Below are positions 1-5,121 of a stretch of DNA of 20,485 bases, piece by piece. Made by a program: the position numbers and the translations under genes. Within the stretch, counting starts at the first letter, position 1, and every line of letters begins with the position of its first letter. Origin of the DNA: a virus; IMG/VR virus record IMGVR_UViG_3300045950_000311, positions 1 through 20,485 of that record. The stretch is one strand, 5' to 3'. The notes beneath the pieces were generated by a model that saw only the letters and a list, made by a program, of their open reading frames with translations, was not told where the DNA came from and did not search any database.

Positions 1-1005
1 GGCGGCCACGTCGCGCACGGTCATGCCGGCCGCGAAGCACTCGAAGGCCTCGGCCTTCTCGTCGGTGCGGATGGGCAGCGGCGCGGGCTTGGGTGCGCGG
101 TCCGCACTCGCCTTCGCGGGGGCGGCGGGTTGTGGCGGCGGCGCGTCTGGTTCGGTCGTCTCCTCGGCGGCGGCGGGCGGTTCCACGGCCACATTCTTCC
201 GCCGCCGCCCGCGTGCGGCGCGCGCTGCCTCGGCCTCGCGCACGATGCCGAGGGACTCCGCCTTCTTGCGCAGCGCGTCCACGCTGGCGATCGGGTCGCC
301 CGGCAGGGCGTTGACGCGCGCGAGCAAGGCGGGAAGGTCCGTGCAGTCCGGGTAGTCGGCGCGCAGCAGGGCAACGCGCTGCGCGGTCCATTTCATCGGG
401 CCTAGGCCCTTCTCCCGCCGGGCCTCGGCCGAGGCGCGGCCGTTGCGCGACATCAGTTCCAGCACCAGGGCGGGCGCGCGCCGGATGCCGAGCAGGCAGG
501 CGCGGCGCCGCAGCGCCGTGATCGAGGCGACGGGCCATGGCGCCGGGATGGCGTTGAGCGCGGCCAGCAGCGCGGCGTCATCGGTCTGCGTCGGGAACCG
601 TTCCCGCAGCAGCGCGTCGCGTTCCGTCACCCACACCTCGGCCGGGCGGCCGGTGCGGCGCGGGGCGGCTTGTGCGTGGGCGGGCTGCGATTCCTCGGCG
701 GTCAGCGAGGGGGCGTGAAAGATGGGCGGTGCGGGCGTCCCCGCGTTTTCAGAAGCGGGACGGTTCGCCGCTCTCGGCGTCCCGATGGGCATGGTCGTCC
801 GCTTCTGAGCAGCCGCCGCCCCGGCCGTCTCGTCCAATCCGTTCGCCGCGCCGCGCAGCGCGGCGATGATGTCCGCGAGCGTCGTCACGCGCTCGGCCAG
901 CCGGATGCGAAGGTCGCTGCCCGGGTCGCTCGTGTCGTCGGCGATCATGCCCTGCATGACGACGCCGAGCCGCCGGGCAATGTCGTGCAACGCCTTCTCC
1001 GTCAC
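1..1005 (-). CDS. Myb/SANT-like multi-repeat DNA-binding protein, C-terminus cut by window edge
   Basis: The reading frame is open from a GTG at 1005 to the left edge (335 codons, no stop), so the protein is partial. The GTG overlaps the TGA of the upstream gene as GTGA, which decides the start. Two similar ~50-residue segments are visible: residues about 124-177 (beginning VWVTERDALLRERFP, ending LLGIRR) and 205-256 (beginning KWTAQRVALLRADYP, ending SLGIVR). Each has a leading Trp, a charged helix and a Leu-Gly-Ile-Arg end, like Myb/SANT helix-turn-helix repeats. A third helix-turn-helix-like stretch (ECFAAGMTVRDVAA) begins at the edge. Ala/Pro-rich linkers lie between. It is the last visible gene of the repressor-controlled leftward operon. 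A DNA-binding role is inferred; the target is unknown. Confidence 0.7.
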   Translation of the reverse strand, partial: MTEKALHDIARRLGVVMQGMIADDTSDPGSDLRIRLAERVTTLADIIAALRGAANGLDETAGAAAAQKRTTMPIGTPRAANRPASENAGTPAPPIFHAPSLTAEESQPAHAQAAPRRTGRPAEVWVTERDALLRERFPTQTDDAALLAALNAIPAPWPVASITALRRRACLLGIRRAPALVLELMSRNGRASAEARREKGLGPMKWTAQRVALLRADYPDCTDLPALLARVNALPGDPIASVDALRKKAESLGIVREAEAARAARGRRRKNVAVEPPAAAEETTEPDAPPPQPAAPAKASADRAPKPAPLPIRTDEKAEAFECFAAGMTVRDVAA

Positions 1006-1289
1006 GGCCGCCGCCCCTGGCCGCGGGCCATGCGCGCCTCGAGCAGCGACACCACGGCGCCGGTCGCGAGCTCCTGCAACGTGGGCTGCGTGCGCCGCTC
1101 GGGCCCGCGCGGGACGGCGATGTAGGCATGCCGTTCCATCGCCTCCACGCGCCCGCGCAGGTCTTCCAAGACCTCGATCGCCGCCTGCACGCGCGCGGCG
1201 AAGGCGGCCGTCTCGGGCTGCTGCGCCAGCGCTGCCCGGGTCTGCGCCAGCAGCACCAGCGGGCCGATCATGTCGGTCGCGATGGTCAT
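1002..1289 (-). CDS. Small helical phage protein, unknown function
   Basis: This 95-residue protein starts at an ATG with a good Shine-Dalgarno (GGGAGGG) just upstream, and the ATG overlaps the stop of the preceding gene (ATGA). Its own stop overlaps the GTG of the next gene. The sequence is mostly helical, with an amphipathic segment around residues 30-55 (QAAIEVLEDLRGRVEAMERH) that could form a coiled coil, and a short basic C-terminus. There is no signal peptide or membrane segment. I do not recognise the family. The tight coupling on both sides shows it is expressed with the leftward early operon. Confidence 0.65.
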   Translation of the reverse strand: MTIATDMIGPLVLLAQTRAALAQQPETAAFAARVQAAIEVLEDLRGRVEAMERHAYIAVPRGPERRTQPTLQELATGAVVSLLEARMARGQGRRP

Positions 1290-1453
1290 GCGAGCGCCCT
1301 CCCGATCAGATGCACGGCCAGGAACACCAGCCCCCACGCCGCGAGCGCGAGCGCGAGGCCGAGTGCGGGTTCGCCATGCGCGGCGCGCGGCGCCGGCGCG
1401 GGCGGGGCGAGGCGGAAGGCGATGCCGCCCATGGCCTTGCGCGGCAGGCTCAT
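1286..1453 (-). CDS. Single-pass small membrane protein (55 aa)
   Basis: A 55-residue protein starting MSLPRKAMGGIAF. It has a basic and proline-rich N-terminal half and one hydrophobic segment at about residues 30-52 (GLALALAAWGLVFLAVHLIG) ending in a short Arg tail. The predicted topology is one transmembrane helix. Both ends overlap neighbours by 4 bp (ATGA), so it is translationally coupled. A longer in-frame extension upstream exists but is antisense-like and passes through the two preceding genes, so I reject it. Function is unknown. Small membrane proteins expressed from a prophage immunity operon can act in superinfection exclusion, but nothing in the sequence proves that. Confidence 0.6.
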   Translation of the reverse strand: MSLPRKAMGGIAFRLAPPAPAPRAAHGEPALGLALALAAWGLVFLAVHLIGRALA

Positions 1454-1569
1454 GCCGGCACCAGCGCGACGGCGATGAGGGAGAAGCCCGCCAGCGCCGC
1501 CAGCAGGCAGACGCAGGCGAAGAGATCCTCGGCGAACTCGCGCAGGATCTGGCGATTGCGGCGGTTCAT
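1450..1569 (-). CDS. Very small single-pass membrane protein (39 aa)
   Basis: A 39-residue peptide starting MNRRNRQILREFAEDLF, followed by a hydrophobic segment (residues 17-38, CVCLLAALAGFSLIAVAL) and ending VPA. The positive N-terminus followed by one membrane helix predicts N-in topology. The ATG overlaps the stop of the upstream gene and its stop overlaps the ATG of the next, in a four-gene ATGA chain. This supports a real gene despite its size. Two Cys residues lie in the membrane segment. Function is unknown; pairing with the adjacent 55-residue membrane protein is suggestive. Confidence 0.55.
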   Translation of the reverse strand: MNRRNRQILREFAEDLFACVCLLAALAGFSLIAVALVPA

Positions 1570-1916
1570 GCGGCGCCCCAGGTGCGGCGGGTGGTGAACT
1601 TCCCGGCGCCGCCGCCGCGCTGCTCGGGCATCGGCCATGCGGGCTCGCGCGGCGGGTGCGGGTAGCGCGGCGCCGCGTCGCGCAGGATCGAGGCGAGGCG
1701 CGCCATCGCCGCGCTCTCGGCGTCCCCGCCGGGGAAGAGGCTGCGGCGCTCGGCCGCCCCGGCATCCAGCGCGTCGGCGACGATCAGCAGCGTGTCGGCG
1801 GTGACGCCGGGGGCGGCGAGCAGGCTCTCGCCGAGCGCGGCGAAGCCGTCCGGCAGGTCCGCCAGCGCGGCCTGGGTCTGCGCGGGCGTGGGTGGGACGG
1901 TGGAGGTGAGGGGCAT
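1566..1916 (-). CDS. First gene of leftward early operon, unknown 116-aa protein
   Basis: The start ATG at 1916 has a clear Shine-Dalgarno (GGAGGC, five bases upstream) and lies about 22 bases after the predicted start of the leftward promoter. The protein is soluble, with an Ala/Leu-rich helical N-terminal 80 residues (ADLPDGFAALGESLLAAPG, then VTADTLLIVADALDAG) and a basic, Pro/Gly-rich C-terminus. No family is recognised. Being the first gene after a repressor-controlled promoter suggests an early function. Its stop overlaps the start of the 39-residue membrane peptide. Confidence 0.7.
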   Translation of the reverse strand: MPLTSTVPPTPAQTQAALADLPDGFAALGESLLAAPGVTADTLLIVADALDAGAAERRSLFPGGDAESAAMARLASILRDAAPRYPHPPREPAWPMPEQRGGGAGKFTTRRTWGAA

Positions 1917-1944
1917 CGGCGCCTCCGTCTGTGGACGGGGCGAT

Positions 1945-1972
1945 GCTATCCACGTTCCGTGGAAACTATCAA
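1945..1972 (-). promoter_or_regulatory. Leftward early promoter with embedded operator
   Basis: On the minus strand the sequence reads TTGATA, 16 bases, then GATAGC. The -35 matches TTGACA at five of six positions; the -10 matches TATAAT at three. The spacer is filled by a palindromic operator (1947-1965). The same layout (TTGA, 16-base spacer holding the operator, GATA) occurs at 2459-2486 on the other strand, which strengthens both calls. Transcription should start near 1938 and give a leader of about 22 bases for the gene at 1916. Confidence 0.6.
1947..1965. promoter_or_regulatory. Operator O1 (palindrome ATCCAC-N5-GTGGAA)
   Basis: An inverted repeat with one mismatch: ATCCAC, GTTCC, GTGGAA. 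It is one of three copies in the immunity region with the same 6+5+6 spacing. It lies between the -35 and -10 of the leftward promoter, so a bound repressor would block RNA polymerase. Confidence 0.75.
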
Positions 1973-1979
1973 GCGCAAA

Positions 1980-1998
1980 AATCCACGAACTGTGGATT
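1980..1998. promoter_or_regulatory. Operator O2 (palindrome AATCCAC-N5-GTGGATT)
   Basis: A perfect 7-bp inverted repeat with spacer GAACT. Its centre is 33 bp (about three helical turns) from the centre of O1, a spacing that would allow cooperative binding on one face. It is upstream of the -35 of the leftward promoter and ends two bases before the repressor stop codon. Confidence 0.75.
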
Positions 1999-2000
1999 GC

Positions 2001-2408
2001 CTATTGTTGCGGTTCGTGCAGGGACCGCAGCGGTCGCGGTGGCGGACGGGCTGGGTTGTCCCGCGCGTCGGTCGGAAACTCGGGCACGGGGCCGCCGATC
2101 GTGGCGCCAAGGGCAGCGGCGCTTTCGGTCAGCCGCTGCGCAATGTCGTAGTCGGTCCGCCTCAGGTCGCCTGCATAGAGCCATTCCATGGGGACGCGCT
2201 CGAGCGCGAAGAGGCGGTAGGCGGGCAGCGGCGCGATCATGTTCTGGCCGCTCTCGTAGGCTTGGTAGGCCTTGAGCGAGAGGCCCATCAGGTGCGCCAT
2301 CTCGGCCGCGCTGCGGCCGAGCATGTGCCGCACGGCCGCCAGCCGCAGGCCGGTGTGGCGGCGGAGCAGCGAGGCGGCGTCGAGCGCTGGCTTCTTGGGG
2401 CGGGGCAT
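2001..2408 (-). CDS. XRE-family CI-like phage repressor
   Basis: A 135-residue protein starting MPRPKKPALDAASLLRR. A helix-turn-helix of the XRE/Cro-CI type occupies about residues 18-65 (SAAEMAHLMGLSLKAYQAYE is the recognition part). It is followed by PMEWLYAGD, a phrase typical of single-domain phage repressors just after the DNA-binding domain. The C-terminus is Pro/Arg-rich without a peptidase domain, so RecA-triggered self-cleavage of the LexA/CI type is not expected. It is divergent from a Cro-like gene, with operator O3 between them and O1/O2 at its 3' end. No Shine-Dalgarno precedes the ATG. Repressor role is inferred from fold and context. Confidence 0.8.
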   Translation of the reverse strand: MPRPKKPALDAASLLRRHTGLRLAAVRHMLGRSAAEMAHLMGLSLKAYQAYESGQNMIAPLPAYRLFALERVPMEWLYAGDLRRTDYDIAQRLTESAAALGATIGGPVPEFPTDARDNPARPPPRPLRSLHEPQQ

Positions 2409-2458
2409 GCCGCGCGTTGTGCGCGGATCACGCGCAGGAATCCGCCCATTCTTCGTGC

Positions 2459-2486
2459 TTGACGATATCCACATTTCGTGGATACC
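2459..2486 (+). promoter_or_regulatory. Rightward promoter of the Cro-like gene with embedded operator
   Basis: The sequence reads TTGACG, 16 bases, then GATACC. The -35 matches the sigma-70 consensus at five of six positions and the -10 at three. The spacer carries operator O3. The layout is the same as the leftward promoter at 1945-1972. With normal -10 to start spacing, transcription would begin at about 2493-2494, which is the ATG of the Cro-like gene. Confidence 0.6.
2466..2484. promoter_or_regulatory. Operator O3 (palindrome TATCCAC-N5-GTGGATA)
   Basis: A perfect 7-bp inverted repeat with spacer ATTTC, between the divergent repressor and Cro-like genes. It shares the ATCCAC/GTGGAT core and the five-base spacer with O1 and O2. 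It overlaps the -35/-10 spacer of the rightward promoter. Confidence 0.8.
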
Positions 2487-2493
2487 GTTAGGC

Positions 2494-2727
2494 ATGGTGC
2501 TTCGGGAACTTGTCTCCGCCCTTGGCGGGCAGCGCGTGGTGGCTGAGCGCCTCGGCGTCGGCGTTACCGCCGTGTCGAATTGGGTGGTGCGTGACCGCGT
2601 GCCGGCGCAGCACAGGTTGACCCTGTGGCAGATGGCCTTGGACGCAGGCCTCGACTGGACGCCGCCCGGCGCCGAGGCGCTGCGCGACAAGCTCCGCGGC
2701 GCTTCCGAAGCGCCGGAGGCCGCCTGA
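2494..2727 (+). CDS. Cro/YdaS-like helix-turn-helix regulator
   Basis: A 77-residue protein starting MVLRELVSALGG. Residues about 10-50 form a helix-turn-helix (QRVVAERLGVGVTAVSNWV, then an Arg/Pro loop), the pattern of YdaS/Cro-type regulators whose recognition helix contains the S-N-W residues. It is divergent from the XRE repressor and sits right after operator O3, the classical Cro position. No usable Shine-Dalgarno lies upstream (only AGG touching the ATG), and the predicted transcription start coincides with the ATG, so the mRNA may be leaderless. Its 3' end is 11 bp from the convergent secreted-protein gene. A role in the lysis-lysogeny switch is inferred. Confidence 0.75.
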   Translation: MVLRELVSALGGQRVVAERLGVGVTAVSNWVVRDRVPAQHRLTLWQMALDAGLDWTPPGAEALRDKLRGASEAPEAA

Positions 2728-2738
2728 CGATGGCCGCG

Positions 2739-3521
2739 CTAGTTCACCGGCTGCACATCGCGCAGCGCCCCGCCAGGCCGGGTGCGCAGGCGTGCTCCAG
2801 TGGCAGCCGCGGCGTCGGCCTCCCGCATTTCGGGCCATGTCCGCAGGCTCTGGCACAGGCTGGCGCCGAAGACGCGATGCGCGATGGTGGGCGATTGGTC
2901 CGCGAACGCGCCGGCCCCGTTCAGAATTCCATTCGCGCGCTGGCGTGCCTCGCGATCCACGGAACCAGGGGGCGGTCCCGGTGGCATGCGGGCGAGCAGC
3001 TGGGGGAACGCATCCTCGAACCACTGCTTGCCACGGAGCCGACAGGGGCCAGAGGCAAGCGAGGCGACGAAGATGAGCGCGCCGGGCGCGGCGGCCTCCT
3101 CGGGGAGCGGCTCGGGCGCGGCGGCGTTCGCGCCACGCTCGGCCATCGGGTCGGACATGGTGGCAACACGGGCGGCTTCCGCGCAGGTGCGGCTTTGCAT
3201 GCGTGCATGGAGCAACGTGCCGATATGGCGGGCCATGCCTATGGCGCCCTGCGCGTAGTTCGTGCCGATCGGGTCGGCGTAGCGGACGCCGAGCGTCCTG
3301 CGGATCTGGATGCCCCAGCGTTCCGGATCGCGAAATGCCTCGTCGAAGAGGCCGCGTTGAAGCGCCTCGCCCCACGCGGCATCGCGAAGGCCGCAGGCGG
3401 GCACGGTCGCTGCCAAGTAGGCGCTCCAGGCGCGCTGCGTGGTGCGTGTCGGCGGTTCCTGTGCGGCGGGGGCCTGCGGCGTCAGAAGCAGTGCCGTGAG
3501 TATGAGCAGCGCAGCTCGCAT
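2739..3521 (-). CDS. Secreted protein of unknown function (possible lysogenic cargo)
   Basis: A 260-residue protein with a signal peptide (MRAALLILTALLLTPQAPAA, cleavage likely near AAQ). The ATG has a strong GGGGAGGAGG upstream. The mature part has four or five Cys (for example PACGLRD, SRTCAEA, GPCRLRG, ASLCQSL), consistent with periplasmic disulfides, and many Arg and Trp residues. No catalytic motif or known family is recognised. It points leftward like the repressor, between early control and early genes, where prophages often carry cargo expressed in the lysogen. A longer upstream reading frame exists, but the signal peptide and ribosome site decide the start. Confidence 0.7.
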   Translation of the reverse strand: MRAALLILTALLLTPQAPAAQEPPTRTTQRAWSAYLAATVPACGLRDAAWGEALQRGLFDEAFRDPERWGIQIRRTLGVRYADPIGTNYAQGAIGMARHIGTLLHARMQSRTCAEAARVATMSDPMAERGANAAAPEPLPEEAAAPGALIFVASLASGPCRLRGKQWFEDAFPQLLARMPPGPPPGSVDREARQRANGILNGAGAFADQSPTIAHRVFGASLCQSLRTWPEMREADAAAATGARLRTRPGGALRDVQPVN

Positions 3522-3649
3522 GATGGCGTCCTCCTCCCCGCCATCCTGCCGCGCCGCGGCCGTGCCGGAGAAGCCCCGTGCGCGGCGTGAGCAGCCTTGC
3601 GATGCAATGCGGCACATCGGTCGCCGTGCTGGGCCCGGAAGGCGTCGTC

Positions 3650-3907
3650 TCACTCATCGGCCTGCCGTGCCCGCACGACTGCCGCCTCGAACAGGTGCTC
3701 GAAGTGCTGCAGCGCCTCCCGCCCGACCTCTGCCTGGTCCTCGATCGGGATGCCGAGCGGTTCCGCGTTCTTCACCGCGCGCAGGCCGGCCTCCCGCGCG
3801 GCGGCGATGGCCTGCTCGCCCAGCCTGCCGGCGCGGATCGCGGCTTCGAGCGCGGCCTGCAATCCGAAGGCGGCGCCCGTCATCTCGAGGAAGGGAAAGC
3901 GGCTCAT
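3650..3907 (-). CDS. Small Ala-rich helical protein, unknown function
   Basis: An 85-residue protein starting MSRFPFLEMTGAAFGLQAAL. The sequence is almost wholly helical and Ala/Glu-rich, with the central phrase AAREAGLRAVKNAEPLGIPI and a charged C-terminal helix (ALQHFEHLFEAAVVRARQ). A GAGAGGAA ribosome site precedes the ATG at 3907. No membrane segment or signal peptide is present. It may be co-transcribed with the secreted-protein gene 128 bp downstream; that gap shows no other gene and no clear terminator. The family is not recognised. Confidence 0.6.
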   Translation of the reverse strand: MSRFPFLEMTGAAFGLQAALEAAIRAGRLGEQAIAAAREAGLRAVKNAEPLGIPIEDQAEVGREALQHFEHLFEAAVVRARQADE

Positions 3908-3948
3908 CGTGTGCTGTTCCTCTCGGTCATGCCTGGGGATCGAGGCAC

Positions 3949-4209
3949 ATGCGCCGGCTGATCGAGCGCATCCTCCTCTCCCCGCGCGGGCTCGACGCCG
4001 CCGAATGGCTGTTCTCGCGCTGGCCGCTGCGCGATGTCCTCGATGCCCTGGCTGCGCGCCACGCCGAGGCGTTGTGGGCGGTCATAGACCAGCGCATGCG
4101 CGCGCGGACAGCCGCGCTCAAGGCTGTGCTCGCCGAGGCGCCGCCCCCTCCGAGCGACGGCGGCACCTACGCCCCGCCCGGCAGCGAGCGCAGGAGGGAT
4201 TGCGCATGA
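3949..4209 (+). CDS. Small unknown phage protein (86 aa)
   Basis: An 86-residue protein starting MRRLIERILLSPRGLDAAEW. Codons have strongly GC-biased third positions and the composition is natural, unlike the antisense frame over the same bases, so the plus strand is chosen. It is helical with two Trp-containing segments and a Pro-rich C-terminus. GAGG lies upstream of the ATG. It is divergent from the gene ending at 3907, with 41 bp between. Its last 43 bp overlap the 3' end of the opposing gene at 4167-4517. Function is unknown. Confidence 0.5.
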   Translation: MRRLIERILLSPRGLDAAEWLFSRWPLRDVLDALAARHAEALWAVIDQRMRARTAALKAVLAEAPPPPSDGGTYAPPGSERRRDCA

Positions 4210-4517
4210 CGCCACCCCGCGCTGTTGCCCTCCGCCTCGAACTCGCGGCCGAGTGCATGCACCAGGATCAGCCCGCCGTCGCCGAGCGGCGTCACGGCCG
4301 CCAGCGCGCCGCGGATCTGCGCGGCAAACACGCGCCCGCGCAGATACAGCGCCAGAACGCCGGCATCCTTCACCAGGAAGGCCAGGTGGCAGCGCCCCGG
4401 CGTCAGCCGCGCCGCGGCCTGCTGGATGGCCGCGGCCTGCGCCACGCTCAGCGGCCCGCGCCCGGTATGCACCACGGCCAGGAACACCCGGTCGGGGGCG
4501 TCTCGGTTCTCCATCAT
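4167..4517 (-). CDS. Unknown compact alpha/beta protein (116 aa)
   Basis: A 116-residue protein starting MMENRDAPDRVFLAVVHTGR, after a GGGAGAGG ribosome site. Hydrophobic beta-like segments alternate with helices: VFLAVVH, an Ala-rich helix, CHLAFLVKDAGVLALYLRG, VFAAQIRGALAAV, GGLILVHALG. The ending (GWRHAQSLLRSLPGGA) is basic. No family is recognised and no active-site motif is evident. It converges on the plus-strand 86-residue gene with a 43-bp overlap, and is divergent from the early operon at 4678 across a structured 160-bp gap. Confidence 0.6.
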   Translation of the reverse strand: MMENRDAPDRVFLAVVHTGRGPLSVAQAAAIQQAAARLTPGRCHLAFLVKDAGVLALYLRGRVFAAQIRGALAAVTPLGDGGLILVHALGREFEAEGNSAGWRHAQSLLRSLPGGA

Positions 4518-4570
4518 CCTCTCCCTGCGCGTGCCCCGAGGGGGCGGGTTCCGGCGCGCAGCGTGGGGGC

Positions 4571-4603
4571 GGGGCGGCGCGCGGGCAACCGCGGCGCCGC
4601 CCC
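4571..4603. repeat. Long inverted repeat in the divergent intergenic region
   Basis: GGGGCGGCGC at 4571-4580 is the exact reverse complement of 4594-4603. The inner bases continue the pairing (GCGG with CCGC) around a GCAA loop with one bulged G, giving about 14 bp of stem. It lies in the 160-bp gap between the gene starting at 4517 (minus) and the early operon at 4678. It has no T-run, so it is not a classic terminator; it could be an operator or an RNA structure. Confidence 0.6.
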
Positions 4604-4625
4604 TGTCCTGCCTCTCTCCTTCCTC

Positions 4626-4664
4626 GCTGATCTCGTCATCGGGGCTCGCATCCCGGAGATCAGC
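4626..4664 (+). promoter_or_regulatory. Perfect 9-bp inverted repeat directly before the early-operon ribosome site
   Basis: GCTGATCTC at 4626-4634 pairs exactly with GAGATCAGC at 4656-4664, and an inner CGGG/CCCG pair extends the stem. The right arm ends where the strong ribosome site AGGAAGGAGG (4665-4674) begins, 13 bases before the ATG. It is either a DNA operator for an early regulator or an mRNA leader hairpin affecting translation. No clear -10/-35 can be read nearby. Confidence 0.5.
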
Positions 4665-4677
4665 AGGAAGGAGGCCC

Positions 4678-5121
4678 ATGGTGGCGGGTATTCCACCCAG
4701 CGCGGCGGGCGGCGTCATGGCTGACGCGGCCGCGCTTGAGATCGTCGAGAGGCGCGTCGCCGCCGAACTGCGGCGTGAGCGTGCGGCGGGCCAGCCGCTC
4801 AAGGCCGCGTTCCACGCCGTGGCGCGGCGCCTCGGCCTCAGCCCGCGGCGCGTGCGCGCCTACCACCACCGGGAGGTCGAGGCCGAGGACGTGCGCGCGG
4901 CCGAGCTGCTCGCCGCCCACGCGGCGATGCGGGAGGAGCTGGACGCGCTGTGCGCCCGGCTGGATGCGATCAGGGGGCTGATCGGTGTGGAGATTCCTGG
5001 CGCGACTGGCCGATGGCCGGGCGAGGCGATGGCTCAGGCGCGGGGATCGCGCGGCGGTGAAGGCGGCGTGCTGGCTGCGGGTCGCGGCCTGGCTGCGCGC
5101 CCGGCGGGGGGAAGCCCATGA
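4678..5121 (+). CDS. Helix-turn-helix DNA-binding protein, first gene of rightward early operon
   Basis: A 147-residue protein. The ATG at 4678 is preceded by AGGAAGGAGG at ideal spacing; an internal ATG at 4717 has no comparable site. Residues about 22-65 contain a helix-turn-helix-like segment (AFHAVARRLGLSPRRVRAYH), followed by a coiled helix (EDVRAAELLAAHAAMREEL). The C-terminus is Gly/Ala/Arg-rich and probably disordered. The stop overlaps the next ATG (ATGA). It is probably a transcription regulator of the early operon; the structured leader just upstream is a possible autoregulatory target. The family is not named with confidence. Confidence 0.65.
   Translation: MVAGIPPSAAGGVMADAAALEIVERRVAAELRRERAAGQPLKAAFHAVARRLGLSPRRVRAYHHREVEAEDVRAAELLAAHAAMREELDALCARLDAIRGLIGVEIPGATGRWPGEAMAQARGSRGGEGGVLAAGRGLAARPAGGSP

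Noticed and set aside
2438-2442. GANTC (CcrM) site between the divergent regulators as a GcrA target
   Set aside because: Single GANTC sites are expected every few hundred bases by chance even at this GC content, so position alone gives no support.
3522-3649. Possible small gene starting MSETTPSGPSTATDVPHCIA at 3657
   Set aside because: It has no ribosome site, no coherent end before it runs into the shadow frame, and no recognisable features; the gap is left without a gene.
2488-3657. A 389-codon minus-strand frame over the secreted-protein gene
   Set aside because: It runs through the Cro-like gene and the operator, has shadow-type composition, and competes with a frame that has a clear signal peptide and ribosome site.
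3904-4215. Minus-strand frame opposite 3949-4209
   Set aside because: Composition and third-position bias favour the plus-strand frame. Certainty is only moderate.
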